From an uncultured Acidobacteriota bacterium (GTDB lineage: Bacteria; Acidobacteriota; Vicinamibacteria; Marinacidobacterales; SMYC01), in NCBI GenBank assembly GCA_947259165.1, contig CAMYKY010000008.1, positions 23,959 to 87,958 of the forward strand: a DNA stretch of 64,000 nucleotides, given 5' to 3'. Under the pieces are notes generated by a model. It was not told where the DNA came from, ran no database searches, and saw only the letters and a program-made list of their open reading frames with translations. The translations under genes and the position numbers were made by a program. Position 1 is the first letter of the stretch; each line of letters starts with the position of its first letter. Positions 42,082-52,002 of this stretch are shown here, piece after piece.

Positions 42082-44268
42082 TCAAGATTGCTTCTTGATC
42101 ATCTTGAGGACTGCTTCAGAGCTCGGTCGATTCGAAGGGTCTTTGTTCAAACACGCCATCACGATGTTGTCGAGCACTTTGGGGGTCTCTGGGCGGAGCT
42201 CCTTCAGCTGGCGCGCTTTCGTGTGAACGTGGTGGTAGAGCACCTCGCCATCAACGAAGGGCGGTTCCCCGGCGAGGAGGTGGTACACGGTACCGCCAAA
42301 CGCATAGATGTCGGTTCGAAAGTCGATTGCCTTGCCGAGGATTTGCTCGGGAGACATGTACAGGGGCGTGCCGCTCGCCTTCTCGCTGCCTTGCGCTTTC
42401 GCGTCGCGCAACACTTTCGCGAGACCAAAATCCATGATCTTGACCTGCCGCTGTGCCGAGAGCATGACGTTCGACGGCTTGATATCCCGATGCACCACAC
42501 CGTGTCCGTGAGCGTGAGCGAGGGCTTTGAGAACGCCGACGACGAAGTGCAGCACTTGTGGGATCGTGAGTCGAGATTCCCGTTGCAGGATATCGAAGTA
42601 GGACTCCCCGGCGACGAACTCCATCGCGATGAACAGCCGATTCCGTTCCGGGTCGACGTCCATATCGTAGACGGTCACGATATTCGGGTGATTGAGCTGG
42701 GCTGCTGATTGGGCTTCGCGGAGAAAACGGTCACGGACGTCTTTCACCTCCATGAACTGCTCCATGAGCATCTTGTAGGCCACGACACGGTTCAGCCGAG
42801 TATCTTTGGCGCGATAGACGACACCCATGCCACCGGCGCCGAGCTTCTCGACGAACTCGTATCGCTTCGCGCTGCTGAGCTCCTGTTTCGCGACTTGATG
42901 ATGCTCGGTCGCGCTCGGTGCCGCTTTGATTTTCTTTTCGAGCTCTTGCAGGCGACCCAGAGCGTCGCGGTAGCTGTAGTTCTCGGCGACGATCTTCTTG
43001 AGTATACCAACGGCGGAGGGGTAGTCACCCATTTGCTCGGAAGCGACAGCAAGGGTGTGGTAAACGTCGAGGCTACTCTCCGAGATCGGCTGGCTCGCGA
43101 GCGCTTTTTTGAGCTTCTCGACGGCGACGCCGGGCAAATCGCGCTCCATGAAGCTTTCACCCAGCTCCACCAACGCACTCTGGTAGTTCGTGTCGGTCGA
43201 CTCGACTTTCTGCAAATAGTCGATGGCGAGCTCGGTCAGTCCTTGCTGGCGTGCTAACTTCGCGGCGCGGTAGTAAGCACCCGACTCCGCGAACATGCGC
43301 GTCGCTTGCTCCCAGTCTTCTGCCTTCTCGTACAAGTCGGCGGCTTTTTGGTACTCCTGAGACCGCCCGTACATTTCAGCCGCGCGGTCGAACTGCTCGA
43401 CGCGTTCGTACGCCTCCGCTGCCTGGCGATGCGCACCGCAATGCTCGTAACACCTTGCGGCGTCGAGATAGTTGCCCGCTTCTTCGTAGACCTCCGCTGC
43501 TCGCAAGGGGTCGCCACCCAATAGAAACTGAACCGCCGCCTCGTTTTTTTGCTCTTGCTTGTAGAGAAACTCGCCACGCATTTGCGCCGCGCGCACGCGA
43601 TCTCCAGCTTGGGCGAAAGCATCGGCAGCCTGATCCACGGCGCCAGCGCGTTGATAGAGATCGGCGGCTTTGACATGGCGATTGAGTTTGAGGAACAGCG
43701 CCGCGGCCTCCTCCCATTGCTCGCCGCGCTCGAGCACCTCCGCGGCTTGCTCCAACAATCCCGCTCGCTCGAAAGCTTGTCCTGCGAGTCGGCAATACTT
43801 GGTGAACTCAGCGTGATCCGCGGGCGAGCGCGCCACCGCAAGACTCCCAAACCGCTCCTCAAGGTAACGACGGTAGTTCTCTCCGGCGCGGCGGTTGTCT
43901 CCAGATTGAGCGCACACCTCCGCGGCCTTCAAGTAGTGGCCCACGCGTTCGAAAATGGAAGCGGCCTCGGTAAGCGCCCCCGCTTGCACGAGAAGGCGCG
44001 CGGCTTCGTGGTTTTGACCCTTGCCCTGGTAAATCTTTGCGGCGTCGCGGAAGCGTCCGTCGTCTTCGAAGATCTTCGCGGATCGTTGCCAGTCGCCTGC
44101 GGCGAGCACGGAGCTCTCTTTCGAGCCCGACCCCTTGTCCTTCTTGCCCATGCCGAAGATCTTCTTCCAGCCGGAGCCGCTCTTCGCCGCTCCCATGAGC
44201 ACAATCGTTAGCATGGCGAGCAGACCGGCAGAGTCGAAGATCTCCGAAGACAGAATCAACTCGTTCAA
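42082..44268 (-). CDS. TPR-repeat protein with C-terminal Ser/Thr protein kinase
   Basis: 728 aa. After an N-terminal hydrophobic segment (GLLAMLTIVLMGAAKSGSGW) there is a basic linker and then about 400 residues of helical TPR-like repeats (for example AAEVYEEAGNYLDAARCYEH). The kinase domain covers about the last 270 residues: glycine loop KLGAGGMGVVYRAKD, Lys in VVAYKML, HRD in VVHRDIKPSN, DFG in IMDFGLAK, SGTPLYMSPEQ and RTDIYAFG. All catalytic residues are present. Most bacterial kinases of this class put the kinase first, so the order is reversed here. TTG 44268 is uncertain; ATG 44214 is inside the hydrophobic segment. Confidence 0.9.
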   Translation of the reverse strand: MNELILSSEIFDSAGLLAMLTIVLMGAAKSGSGWKKIFGMGKKDKGSGSKESSVLAAGDWQRSAKIFEDDGRFRDAAKIYQGKGQNHEAARLLVQAGALTEAASIFERVGHYLKAAEVCAQSGDNRRAGENYRRYLEERFGSLAVARSPADHAEFTKYCRLAGQAFERAGLLEQAAEVLERGEQWEEAAALFLKLNRHVKAADLYQRAGAVDQAADAFAQAGDRVRAAQMRGEFLYKQEQKNEAAVQFLLGGDPLRAAEVYEEAGNYLDAARCYEHCGAHRQAAEAYERVEQFDRAAEMYGRSQEYQKAADLYEKAEDWEQATRMFAESGAYYRAAKLARQQGLTELAIDYLQKVESTDTNYQSALVELGESFMERDLPGVAVEKLKKALASQPISESSLDVYHTLAVASEQMGDYPSAVGILKKIVAENYSYRDALGRLQELEKKIKAAPSATEHHQVAKQELSSAKRYEFVEKLGAGGMGVVYRAKDTRLNRVVAYKMLMEQFMEVKDVRDRFLREAQSAAQLNHPNIVTVYDMDVDPERNRLFIAMEFVAGESYFDILQRESRLTIPQVLHFVVGVLKALAHAHGHGVVHRDIKPSNVMLSAQRQVKIMDFGLAKVLRDAKAQGSEKASGTPLYMSPEQILGKAIDFRTDIYAFGGTVYHLLAGEPPFVDGEVLYHHVHTKARQLKELRPETPKVLDNIVMACLNKDPSNRPSSEAVLKMIKKQS

Positions 44269-44338
44269 GACGTACCTGGGCTCGTAAGCGAAGCAGGCGC
44301 GACGGGAGAGCCAAACCTGGTTCGGTAGAGTACCTCTA

Positions 44339-46015
44339 TTATACAGACCGCTCGGAAGATGAAAAGACGCGGCTTATCGCGTAGCCGAACGCCACGGCCA
44401 CGACCGCCCCAACGAGGTTGTAATAGAGGTAGGAAACCCCTGAATAGCGGGCCGTTAGCTGGACCGCACCGATACCGAGCAAAATCCCCAGGAACGCTCC
44501 GTGCCCGTTCGCCCGGCGGGTGCCGATCGCAAGCACGAAGACCCCCAGAATAGGCCCATAGAAGTAAGACCCAATACGGTTTACGGCTTCGATGGCCGAG
44601 CCGAGACGTCCCATGTACAGGGCGCAAAAGGTGGCGAAACCGCCCCAAAACATGATGGCCAACCGGCTCACGACCAAATAGTGTCGATCCTCCGCGCTCT
44701 TGCGGACATATCGCCGATAGAAATCCACTACCGTCGCCGTCGAGAGCGATGTCAGCTCGGACTCGACGGTCGACATGGCCGCGGCGAAGATCGCGACGAG
44801 AATGAGACCAACGATACCCACGGGCAGCTTCGTCAACACGAACGTCGGGAACACGTAGTTCGTATCGTTGAAATCTGGGTCGGTCTGCTTGATTAAATCG
44901 ACCACTTCGTTGCGTACATTGCTCAGCTCGACGTCAGCGGCGAGAAATTCGCTTCGCGCGTCGGGCTCGTCACCGCCTCCCAACGACTCGGCGAAACTCA
45001 TCGCCGCGGCGCGGCGCGATTCAAACGCCGCATCGTAGTCGGCCTCGATCCGACTCATATCTTGTCCCCCCGCCAGTCGTTCGTACGCTACCGGGTTGAA
45101 CACCACCGGCGGTTTATCGAACTGGTAGAAAACGAAGAGGAGCGCTCCAGCAAGGAGGATGACGAACTGCAACGGTATCTTGAAAACCGCGTTGAATAGA
45201 AGCGAGAGTCGGCTCTCGGTCAGCGAGCGGGCCGTCAAGTACCTCTGCACTTGAGATTGGTCGGTGCCGAAGTACGAGAGCATGAGGAAGATGCCACCGA
45301 AGATTCCTGTCCAAATCGTGTAGGTCACGTTGGGATCAGGATTGAAATCCACGGTGTCCGTTCGACCCGTCGCGCCGGCAATGCGGATCGCATCCGTCAA
45401 CGAAATCTCGTCCGGCAGCCCAAAGATGACCGAACCGAGGCAAAAGAAGATACCGAGAAGAATGATCAGCATCTGCCACATCTCGACCCACATCACCGCA
45501 CGCATCCCGCCGATCGCGGTGTAGAGCGTTGCCCCGACGCCAATCATGATGATGATAATTTTCTCGTCGACGCCGAACACGATGGCCAGGATCACCGAGG
45601 GCGCGTAGATGACCACTGCATCGGAAAGCCCGCGACCCAGCAAGAAGAGAAAGCTTGTCAGGCTTCGTGTCTTGCCATCGAAACGCTTCTCTAGATACTC
45701 GTAAGCCGTGAACACCTTGGCGCGATAGAAAAACGGGACGAGCGTAAAGCAGAGGATGACCATCGCCAGCGGCAAGCCAAAGTAGATCTGGATGAAGCGC
45801 ATGCCGTTGACATAACCCTGGCCGGTGGTCCCCACGAGCGTGATCGCGCTCGCCTGCGTCGCCATCACCGACAGACCGATGGCGTACCACGGCATAGAAC
45901 GTTTGGCGAGGAAGAAGTCCTCGAGACCTTTGTTACCGCGGCCGGTGCGGTAGCCGATAAAAACGATGAGCCCGAAGTAGAGCGCGACGACGAGCCAGTC
46001 GATAGGGTGCAGCAT
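44339..46015 (-). CDS. Sodium:solute symporter (SSS family)
   Basis: 558 aa with about 13-14 membrane helices. Typical features: DWLVVALYFGLIVFIGYRTG, FLAKRSMPWYAIGLSVMATQ (SSS signature start), and TAIGGMRAVMWVEMWQMLII. A long periplasmic loop (about residues 340-410) has Arg/Ala-rich acidic sequence. Substrate unknown (related proteins carry sugars, proline or acids). ATG 46015 overlaps the stop of a 41-aa gene (TGATG), so the two are coupled. Confidence 0.92.
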   Translation of the reverse strand: MLHPIDWLVVALYFGLIVFIGYRTGRGNKGLEDFFLAKRSMPWYAIGLSVMATQASAITLVGTTGQGYVNGMRFIQIYFGLPLAMVILCFTLVPFFYRAKVFTAYEYLEKRFDGKTRSLTSFLFLLGRGLSDAVVIYAPSVILAIVFGVDEKIIIIMIGVGATLYTAIGGMRAVMWVEMWQMLIILLGIFFCLGSVIFGLPDEISLTDAIRIAGATGRTDTVDFNPDPNVTYTIWTGIFGGIFLMLSYFGTDQSQVQRYLTARSLTESRLSLLFNAVFKIPLQFVILLAGALLFVFYQFDKPPVVFNPVAYERLAGGQDMSRIEADYDAAFESRRAAAMSFAESLGGGDEPDARSEFLAADVELSNVRNEVVDLIKQTDPDFNDTNYVFPTFVLTKLPVGIVGLILVAIFAAAMSTVESELTSLSTATVVDFYRRYVRKSAEDRHYLVVSRLAIMFWGGFATFCALYMGRLGSAIEAVNRIGSYFYGPILGVFVLAIGTRRANGHGAFLGILLGIGAVQLTARYSGVSYLYYNLVGAVVAVAFGYAISRVFSSSERSV

Positions 46016-46140
46016 CAGCGCGCGTAGGCGGAGAACAACAGCAGCAGAAGATAGACGAAAAGCGTGTTCGCGACGACGACCAAGTAGACGCGACGCCAAG
46101 TCCCAAGGACGGGGGGCGGACTGTCGGGCTCTTTGGACAT
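46015..46140 (-). CDS. Small membrane protein coupled to the SSS symporter
   Basis: 41 aa: a Pro-rich start (MSKEPDSPPPVLGTWRRVYL) followed by one hydrophobic helix (VVVANTLFVYLLLLLFSAYA). Its stop shares bases with the symporter start. AAGGAG lies 14 bases upstream, rather far; TATAAT lies a further 10 bases up. Small proteins with a WRRxYxxV start next to Na+/solute symporters occur in related genomes (from memory). It is probably a subunit or stabiliser. Confidence 0.7.
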   Translation of the reverse strand: MSKEPDSPPPVLGTWRRVYLVVVANTLFVYLLLLLFSAYAR

Positions 46141-46170
46141 ACTTACTGGGCTCACTCCTTAGGCGAGCGC

Positions 46171-46176
46171 ATTATA
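46171..46176 (-). promoter_or_regulatory. -10 box (TATAAT) for the small protein and symporter
   Basis: A perfect TATAAT on the minus strand 31 bases before the ATG of the 41-aa gene; transcription start near 46164. The -35 region is weak. Confidence 0.45.
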
Positions 46177-46289
46177 GAGGAAGCCGCCTAGAACAGGGTC
46201 CGGCCGAAGCTGGCGTGACGCCGAAACCGTCCCTCGAAGTTGAAACGCCCATTGTTGCTCCCTAGCGGCGCTTCTGGTTTGGCGCATAG

Positions 46290-46490
46290 TTCCCGTTCCC
46301 GTTCCCGTTCCCGATTCCGATTCCGTTCCCGATTCCGATTCCGATTCCGATTCCGATTCCGATTCCGATTCTCTCGGGCCAGTCGCGTCATCGCCAAACA
46401 CTGCGACGACGGAACAGCAGACTCGCGGTCCATTTCTTAGTCGGGAACGGGAACGGGAACGGGAACGGGAACGCGACGCGACGCGACGCG
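46290..46490. repeat. Hexamer-armed palindromic element, long copy
   Basis: Left arm: tandem TTCCCG, then many GATTCC words; core ctcgggccagtcgcgtcatc; right arm GGGAAC repeats followed by GCGAC repeats. The core aligns with that at 49403 and 56760 (GTCGCG.CAT..CC). Confidence 0.75.
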
Positions 46491-46681
46491 AACAAAAAAC
46501 TTGCGCGTAAGTGACGGTTCGTGTCACACGAGACGACAAATTGTCGTTCGCGGCTTCTTCTCGACTCGAATCCCCGCTCCCATGCGCGTCTAGCAGGGCA
46601 CGGCGTTTGCAAAGCAACTCCCGACCCCAGCGTCGCTCATTCACTTGTTGGGTTGGACTTACTTTTCACGGGAGTTTTGCA

Positions 46682-47872
46682 ATGCTTCAACAAATCGTGC
46701 GGTCACTTCACGCTCGAAATCCTTTCTATCTTCTGAGCGCCGTCTGCATGCTCACGGGCTGTTACGCTCTAAGTCGCGCAATCGGCCTTCAACCCGGACA
46801 CTGGGAGCCGCTCGTCACACTCATCGGGGTTTTGCAATTCTATGAGTTCGTCCTACTGGGCCTCGCGGTTTTCCTCTTGCGACGCGGCATGATGCCGCGT
46901 GATTCACGAATGGCTTTCTTGATCGGACTCCTATTCGTCGTCGATGCGACGTACTTGAACACAGAGCTCGCGACTGCGAGTCCGTGGGTGGCGCCGTGGG
47001 TGGCACTCGCGCATCTCGCGTTTCTCGTACCGAAGCTGGTGATTCTCCGCGACGGGCTCGGCCTGACCTCGCTCAGAACCCTCGCGCTCACGGTGGCCCA
47101 GATTGGTTTTCTCGTGTACATCCCCGGCACCTTCAGCGCGGTTCACTTCATGGATAGCAAAGTGCATGCGCTCGGTCTCGGGCGCCAGATGCTACCGCTC
47201 GTCGTCTACGGTCTCTGGTGGCTGGTCGGTCTGCTCCCTGTCTTGTACCTTTGGGCGGATCGCGACTCGGAGCACGGCGACGACCCTTTCGCACATCCGA
47301 TAAGCCGCGCGTCGCTACTTCTTCCCTTCGCGTCCATCCTCTTGCACTTGTTCACGCTTCATTGGCTATACAACCTGCCCGTCCATGGAAGCTATCTGAC
47401 ACCGCTTTATCTCGGCATCGCGACGAACATCGCCTACACGTTCGCGAAGGACTCAGACCGATGGCGCACGCTCCTTCAATGGGGCGCGCCGTTGGTGGCG
47501 GTCTTATTCTCGAGGGTCTACCCCGAAACGCTGGTCTTCACATTGGGCGATGCATTTGTCGTGTCTCCGGTGCGCTTGGCACTCATCGGTGTCGCGGCAA
47601 CGTTCGCGGTTCATCGATCGCTCGCGAGCCAGCCCTCGTTCGCTTGGGCATCGGTAGTCGCGTTGTCGCTGACAGTCTCCGGTCATTCGTTCGCCGCCAT
47701 GCGGCTTCGCTGGATCAACGTGATCCCGGAGAACTCTGCTGAGCTCGGCGTCGCGGCACTCGTGGCGGCGTTCGCGCTGCTCGCGCTCGCCCTTGCCGTC
47801 AGATTGTGGAGTACTCGTGTGAATCCTCTCACGCCAACGCCGCGTACTCGAGAAGCCCGGTATGCAGAATAA
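46682..47872 (+). CDS. Polytopic membrane protein of unknown function
   Basis: 396 aa with about 11 membrane helices and no soluble domain. GGGAG lies 7-8 bases before the ATG at 46682; the longer open frame starts inside a repeat and is not used. Segments: NPFYLLSAVCMLTGCYALSR, LIGLLFVVDATYLNTELATA, HWLYNLPVHGSYLTPLYLGI. I do not recognise the family. Its end overlaps the convergent SnoaL-like gene by 44 bases. Confidence 0.7.
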   Translation: MLQQIVRSLHARNPFYLLSAVCMLTGCYALSRAIGLQPGHWEPLVTLIGVLQFYEFVLLGLAVFLLRRGMMPRDSRMAFLIGLLFVVDATYLNTELATASPWVAPWVALAHLAFLVPKLVILRDGLGLTSLRTLALTVAQIGFLVYIPGTFSAVHFMDSKVHALGLGRQMLPLVVYGLWWLVGLLPVLYLWADRDSEHGDDPFAHPISRASLLLPFASILLHLFTLHWLYNLPVHGSYLTPLYLGIATNIAYTFAKDSDRWRTLLQWGAPLVAVLFSRVYPETLVFTLGDAFVVSPVRLALIGVAATFAVHRSLASQPSFAWASVVALSLTVSGHSFAAMRLRWINVIPENSAELGVAALVAAFALLALALAVRLWSTRVNPLTPTPRTREARYAE

Positions 47873-48281
47873 GACGCCACTCACGACCGACTTGCGTGTA
47901 ACCCTTGCAGGCGCGGCCTTTCCAGTGGAAGTCCTTCCCATCACGATCGCGCCGGAGCGTGTCGACGTCGACGATCGCGAAGGCGCCGTCACCCTGCTCC
48001 GAGACAACGATCTTGATCGTGTCTCGACGGTTAGGAACCAACGTGTGGGTGTCGAAAAGCTCCTGCCAGCTCGTTTTCCAGCGCTCTCGGTCGTAGCGGC
48101 CCCAGGGGAACACCCAAGTCGCCGGGTCGTGTGCGTGCGCGTCAGGAGGCCAGGGCCAGACCATGTCCGGATGGAAAATCGAGACGAGCGCCTCCGCGTC
48201 CTGCTCATCCCACGCCCGCGTCTCGCGATCCACGAGCGCCTGGATCGCGGTGGTGACGTCAGAGTCGCTCACGAGCGCCAA
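47829..48281 (-). CDS. SnoaL-like / DUF4440 domain protein
   Basis: 150-aa single NTF2-like domain with IQALVDRETRAWDEQDAEAL, VSIFHPDMVWPWPPDAHAHD, and RVDVDTLRR-like beta strands (AFAIVDVDTLRRDRDGKDFH). It may be a cyclase-like enzyme or a ligand-binding protein; no catalytic Asp/His arrangement can be assigned. It overlaps the preceding plus-strand gene end to end by 44 bases. Confidence 0.8.
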   Translation of the reverse strand: MALVSDSDVTTAIQALVDRETRAWDEQDAEALVSIFHPDMVWPWPPDAHAHDPATWVFPWGRYDRERWKTSWQELFDTHTLVPNRRDTIKIVVSEQGDGAFAIVDVDTLRRDRDGKDFHWKGRACKGYTQVGREWRLILHTGLLEYAALA

Positions 48282-48326
48282 CTTCGGAACGTCGCCGCAC
48301 GCGAGCGGGCGAGCGCAGGGAGGACG

Positions 48327-49184
48327 TCACGGGGTCGGGTGTTGTAGCTGGACTCCGCCCCCGGAATCGTCCGCGACCTCCATGGAGTCGATCCGGTCGA
48401 GGATGAGCTCGAGCCGCCTCGTCACCAGCTTGCGGTTTTGTCCCCAAATAAAACTCTTGATGGCATCCTTGAGCTCGTCCTCCGACAAGGCGCGCAATCG
48501 CGCAATGAGCTCGGGTGGGTAGCGGGTCGCGTAGCGTTGCCGACTTTCGTCGTAGTCCACGCCCCAAAAGCGTGCGTGGGTACCGGTACCGGTCGCGTTC
48601 AAATCGTTTAACAGCCTCTTCTCGTAGCGGAACGTCTTCGAATTGTCGATGAGCATCAAACGATGGTCTGGCGAGACCATGGCATTGTTGAGGTGACGGT
48701 CGATGTTGGCGATGAGGTCGTCGAACAGCCACATGACGCTCACCTGCTCACGCCATCGGTCCATATCGGGGAACTCGCCATCGTATTCGAACATGACCGT
48801 CCCGGTAACCCAGAGCTGAAGACATCCCCTGCGCCCGCCGATGGTGCGTTTCACCGTGGGCGGCACCATGCCCAAGCCCAGGAGTTTGTCGAGCTCATAG
48901 GCACCCACTTCATGGCGCCAGTTGTCGTGTTTCTTGTCGACTTTCTTGTAGATCGCATGGCGAACCACGCCATCCATCTCCAACGTGACTTTGTCCGGAT
49001 TGGTAATCCCTTTGCCGAGCTTCTTGCGCTCGATGACTTTGGCTTTGCGCAGGAAGTGCTCGAGCTCCTCGTGGTTGGGCCAGAGGCGGGGCTCATTCTC
49101 CGGAGCGGGTTGAGTCGACGCCAGGGGTGCGACGAGCACCACGGCGGTAACGGCGGCGGCGACAAGACGGCGGGCTCCGTACAT
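48327..49184 (-). CDS. Fam20C-like secreted protein kinase
   Basis: 285 aa with a signal peptide (VAAAVTAVVLVAPLASTQPA). It shows the Fam20-type pattern: Lys80/81 (AIYKKV), Glu92 in WRHEVGAYELDKLLGLGMVP, a DRH-type catalytic Asp162 in ANIDRHLNNAM and the metal-binding Asp-Asn at 180-181 (LIDNSKTF). These match the Fam20C arrangement in which a helix Glu, Lys, DRH and DN act together. Known Fam20C kinases work in the secretory pathway; bacterial relatives are described for secreted effectors. Whether it is active is unknown. No clear ribosome site; repeats lie upstream. Confidence 0.65.
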   Translation of the reverse strand: MYGARRLVAAAVTAVVLVAPLASTQPAPENEPRLWPNHEELEHFLRKAKVIERKKLGKGITNPDKVTLEMDGVVRHAIYKKVDKKHDNWRHEVGAYELDKLLGLGMVPPTVKRTIGGRRGCLQLWVTGTVMFEYDGEFPDMDRWREQVSVMWLFDDLIANIDRHLNNAMVSPDHRLMLIDNSKTFRYEKRLLNDLNATGTGTHARFWGVDYDESRQRYATRYPPELIARLRALSEDELKDAIKSFIWGQNRKLVTRRLELILDRIDSMEVADDSGGGVQLQHPTP

Positions 49185-49194
49185 AGTGATCTAA

Positions 49195-50015
<821 letters not shown>

Positions 50016-50090
50016 TCTAACGACCGGCCCCCTGTTGGCTACGCGAGTGGAAAACGTCGTGCGGGTCTGCGTGACTTCGTGCCTATGTGT

Positions 50091-50136
50091 CTAGTTCTAG
50101 TTACTAGTACCAGGACTAGAACTAGTGGACTGTAAC
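50091..50136. repeat. CTAG cluster and 11-bp inverted repeat at methyltransferase 3' end
   Basis: Five CTAG words within 35 bases (50091, 50097, 50104, 50116, 50122). CTAGTTCTAGT and ACTAGAACTAG form an 11-bp perfect inverted repeat. The last part, ctagtggactgtaac, equals the first 15 bases of the element at 30235. Confidence 0.7.
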
Positions 50137-50745
50137 TCGAAACACGAGCGCGTAGTCGCCGTTAGTCCACTTCGCGTCGTCGACGAGCTCGAAGCCGGAG
50201 AGCTTCATCTCCGAGACGAGCATTTCTTTGGAAATGCCATGACCCTCGCGGGACTCGGGAATTCCGCTGGGTCGACTCCATCGACGGTGCGTGCCGAAGT
50301 CGATCACGAGCAGCCTTCCATCAGCACGCAGTGCCGCCCTGAGCTCGTCTTGCATGAGCTGTGGATTCTGAAAGTGGTGATAGACGCGGCGCAAAAGAAT
50401 CGCATCGCAGCAGGCATCGGGCAAGCCGGTATCGTTCTGGTCACCCTGAACAACGGTGACGTTGGTGACGCCTTCGCGTTCGACACGCGATCGAATCTTC
50501 TTCAAATCGTTGGTGTCGACTTCGGTCGCATAGATCTGACCCGACTCGCCCACGCTCGGCGACAACGCGACCGCGAACCGGCCGTCTCCGGCTCCAACGT
50601 CAGCCACAACATCCCCGGGGTCGATGCGAAGCACCTCGATCAGTCGACGCACCTCAGCGCCATCGACGCGCCCCCCCTGGACTAGCGCGTAGGAAACGAA
50701 CCCGAATCCGAGAATCAAAATCGAAAGGAGTCCCATTTTTTTCAT
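50122..50745 (-). CDS. Membrane-anchored SAM-dependent methyltransferase
   Basis: 207 aa. An N-terminal membrane anchor or signal (MKKMGLLSILILGFGFVSYA) leads into a Rossmann methyltransferase: VVADVGAGDGRFAVALSPSV, ATEVDTNDLKKI, and AILLRRVYHHFQNPQLMQD. Similar exported methyltransferases occur in Acidobacteria; substrate unknown. Start 50745 has GAGG about 8 bases upstream. The final codons (VTVH) and TAG stop come from a repeat end. Confidence 0.85.
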   Translation of the reverse strand: MKKMGLLSILILGFGFVSYALVQGGRVDGAEVRRLIEVLRIDPGDVVADVGAGDGRFAVALSPSVGESGQIYATEVDTNDLKKIRSRVEREGVTNVTVVQGDQNDTGLPDACCDAILLRRVYHHFQNPQLMQDELRAALRADGRLLVIDFGTHRRWSRPSGIPESREGHGISKEMLVSEMKLSGFELVDDAKWTNGDYALVFRVTVH

Positions 50746-50901
50746 GTCGCGTTCCTCAATCCCAGACTGACCCAAGTCGGCGCTTTCGCCAAATTGGTTC
50801 TTGCGACCCACACCAACCTTCTCGAGAAACAAGAGCCCGATGTGTCACAGATGGATCGAAGCGGGTAATCCTGAGGGGTGCACCCGCGAACCTGACCGGC
50901 C

Positions 50902-52002
50902 TCAAGACAACAAGACCTCGAGACACGCATCCCAACGCACCGCACGGGTGTCGGCCTCCCCGTTGGCGCCCATGCGCACGGCCAGATCTTTGTTCGCGGC
51001 CCACTCGTCGAGCTGATTGGCGATCTGGAAGGGCTCGGGAATCAAAACGTAGCCCGAGCGCCCCACGGAGACGAGCTCCGCGGGGCCACCACTGTCCATA
51101 CACGTCAAGACCGGCTTTTTCGAGCGGAACGCCTCGAGGGTTACGAATCCGTAGTCTTCCATGAACGGCGCGAAAAACACGCCCCGGCAGCGAGCATAGT
51201 AGTCGACCAACGCTTCATCGCTGACTCGGCCCACGAAGTCGATACGGTGGGAAACTCCGAGCTCGGCGGCGAGTTCTTTCAAACTCTCTTCCTCTTCGCC
51301 GGTGCCAGCAATGACCGCCCGAAGCTCCTGCGATTTCACGTGCTTCATCGCCTTGACGAGGAGATCGACACGCTTGAGCGGATGGAGACGCGACACCGCG
51401 AACACGAAGTTCTCATAGCCGTCGGTTCGGTACGGCCGTTCGGGCGGCGGCGGGTACAACACTTCGGAGTCGATGTCTCCGAACGTCTTCAGACGCTCGG
51501 CGATGGTCTTCGACTGTGCGTAGAGCTTGGTGACGTTTCGGGTCAAAAAATATCGGTCGGCGCGATGGATCAAAAAGCGTCGCACCGACTCCTTGACGAC
51601 GCCTTTTCCGGAGAGCTTCCGCTTGAAGGCGGGCCACAGGTCGTAGTACTCGCGCATGCGGTGATTGAGCCAACAAACATGTCTCGGGTGGCGCACGGCG
51701 AAGCTCGGATACCGAAGCGAGATAACTCGATCGACTGGCTCGCCGCCACCGGTCTCACCCACGTCGGTGAACCGGTTGGCGACGTAGGCGGAAAACTGTC
51801 TCCCGAAGCGGTTTTGAGGCGTGGTCACGAGCTCGGCGAGATGTCCCTGTCGTTCGAGCGCTCGGGTAATCTCTTTGGCGATAACGCGATGACCGCCCTC
51901 GACAAAAGGCACGTCCGAGGTCACCACGACGACGCGAAGAGTTTTCGGAGCCAGAGCGGTCTCCTCCGTTTGCACTTCGGTTGCAGCGGCCGTTTTGGTC
52001 AT
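50902..52002 (-). CDS. GT4-type glycosyltransferase
   Basis: 366 aa of GT-B fold. The C-terminal half has FAVSRLHPLKRVDLLVKAMK, AGTGEEEESLKELAAELGVS and the nucleotide-sugar site FFAPFMEDYGFVTLEAFRSK (E-x7-E). N-terminal ~20 residues are Ala/Thr-rich. It overlaps the flippase-like gene stop by 4 bases. Acceptor unknown. Confidence 0.9.
   Translation of the reverse strand: MTKTAAATEVQTEETALAPKTLRVVVVTSDVPFVEGGHRVIAKEITRALERQGHLAELVTTPQNRFGRQFSAYVANRFTDVGETGGGEPVDRVISLRYPSFAVRHPRHVCWLNHRMREYYDLWPAFKRKLSGKGVVKESVRRFLIHRADRYFLTRNVTKLYAQSKTIAERLKTFGDIDSEVLYPPPPERPYRTDGYENFVFAVSRLHPLKRVDLLVKAMKHVKSQELRAVIAGTGEEEESLKELAAELGVSHRIDFVGRVSDEALVDYYARCRGVFFAPFMEDYGFVTLEAFRSKKPVLTCMDSGGPAELVSVGRSGYVLIPEPFQIANQLDEWAANKDLAVRMGANGEADTRAVRWDACLEVLLS

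Noticed and set aside
46540..46612. tRNA-Ser-like stretch on the minus strand (CTGCTAGA, GGATTCGAGTC)
   Set aside because: The T-stem does not pair and no acceptor or D arm can be folded; at most a decayed fragment.
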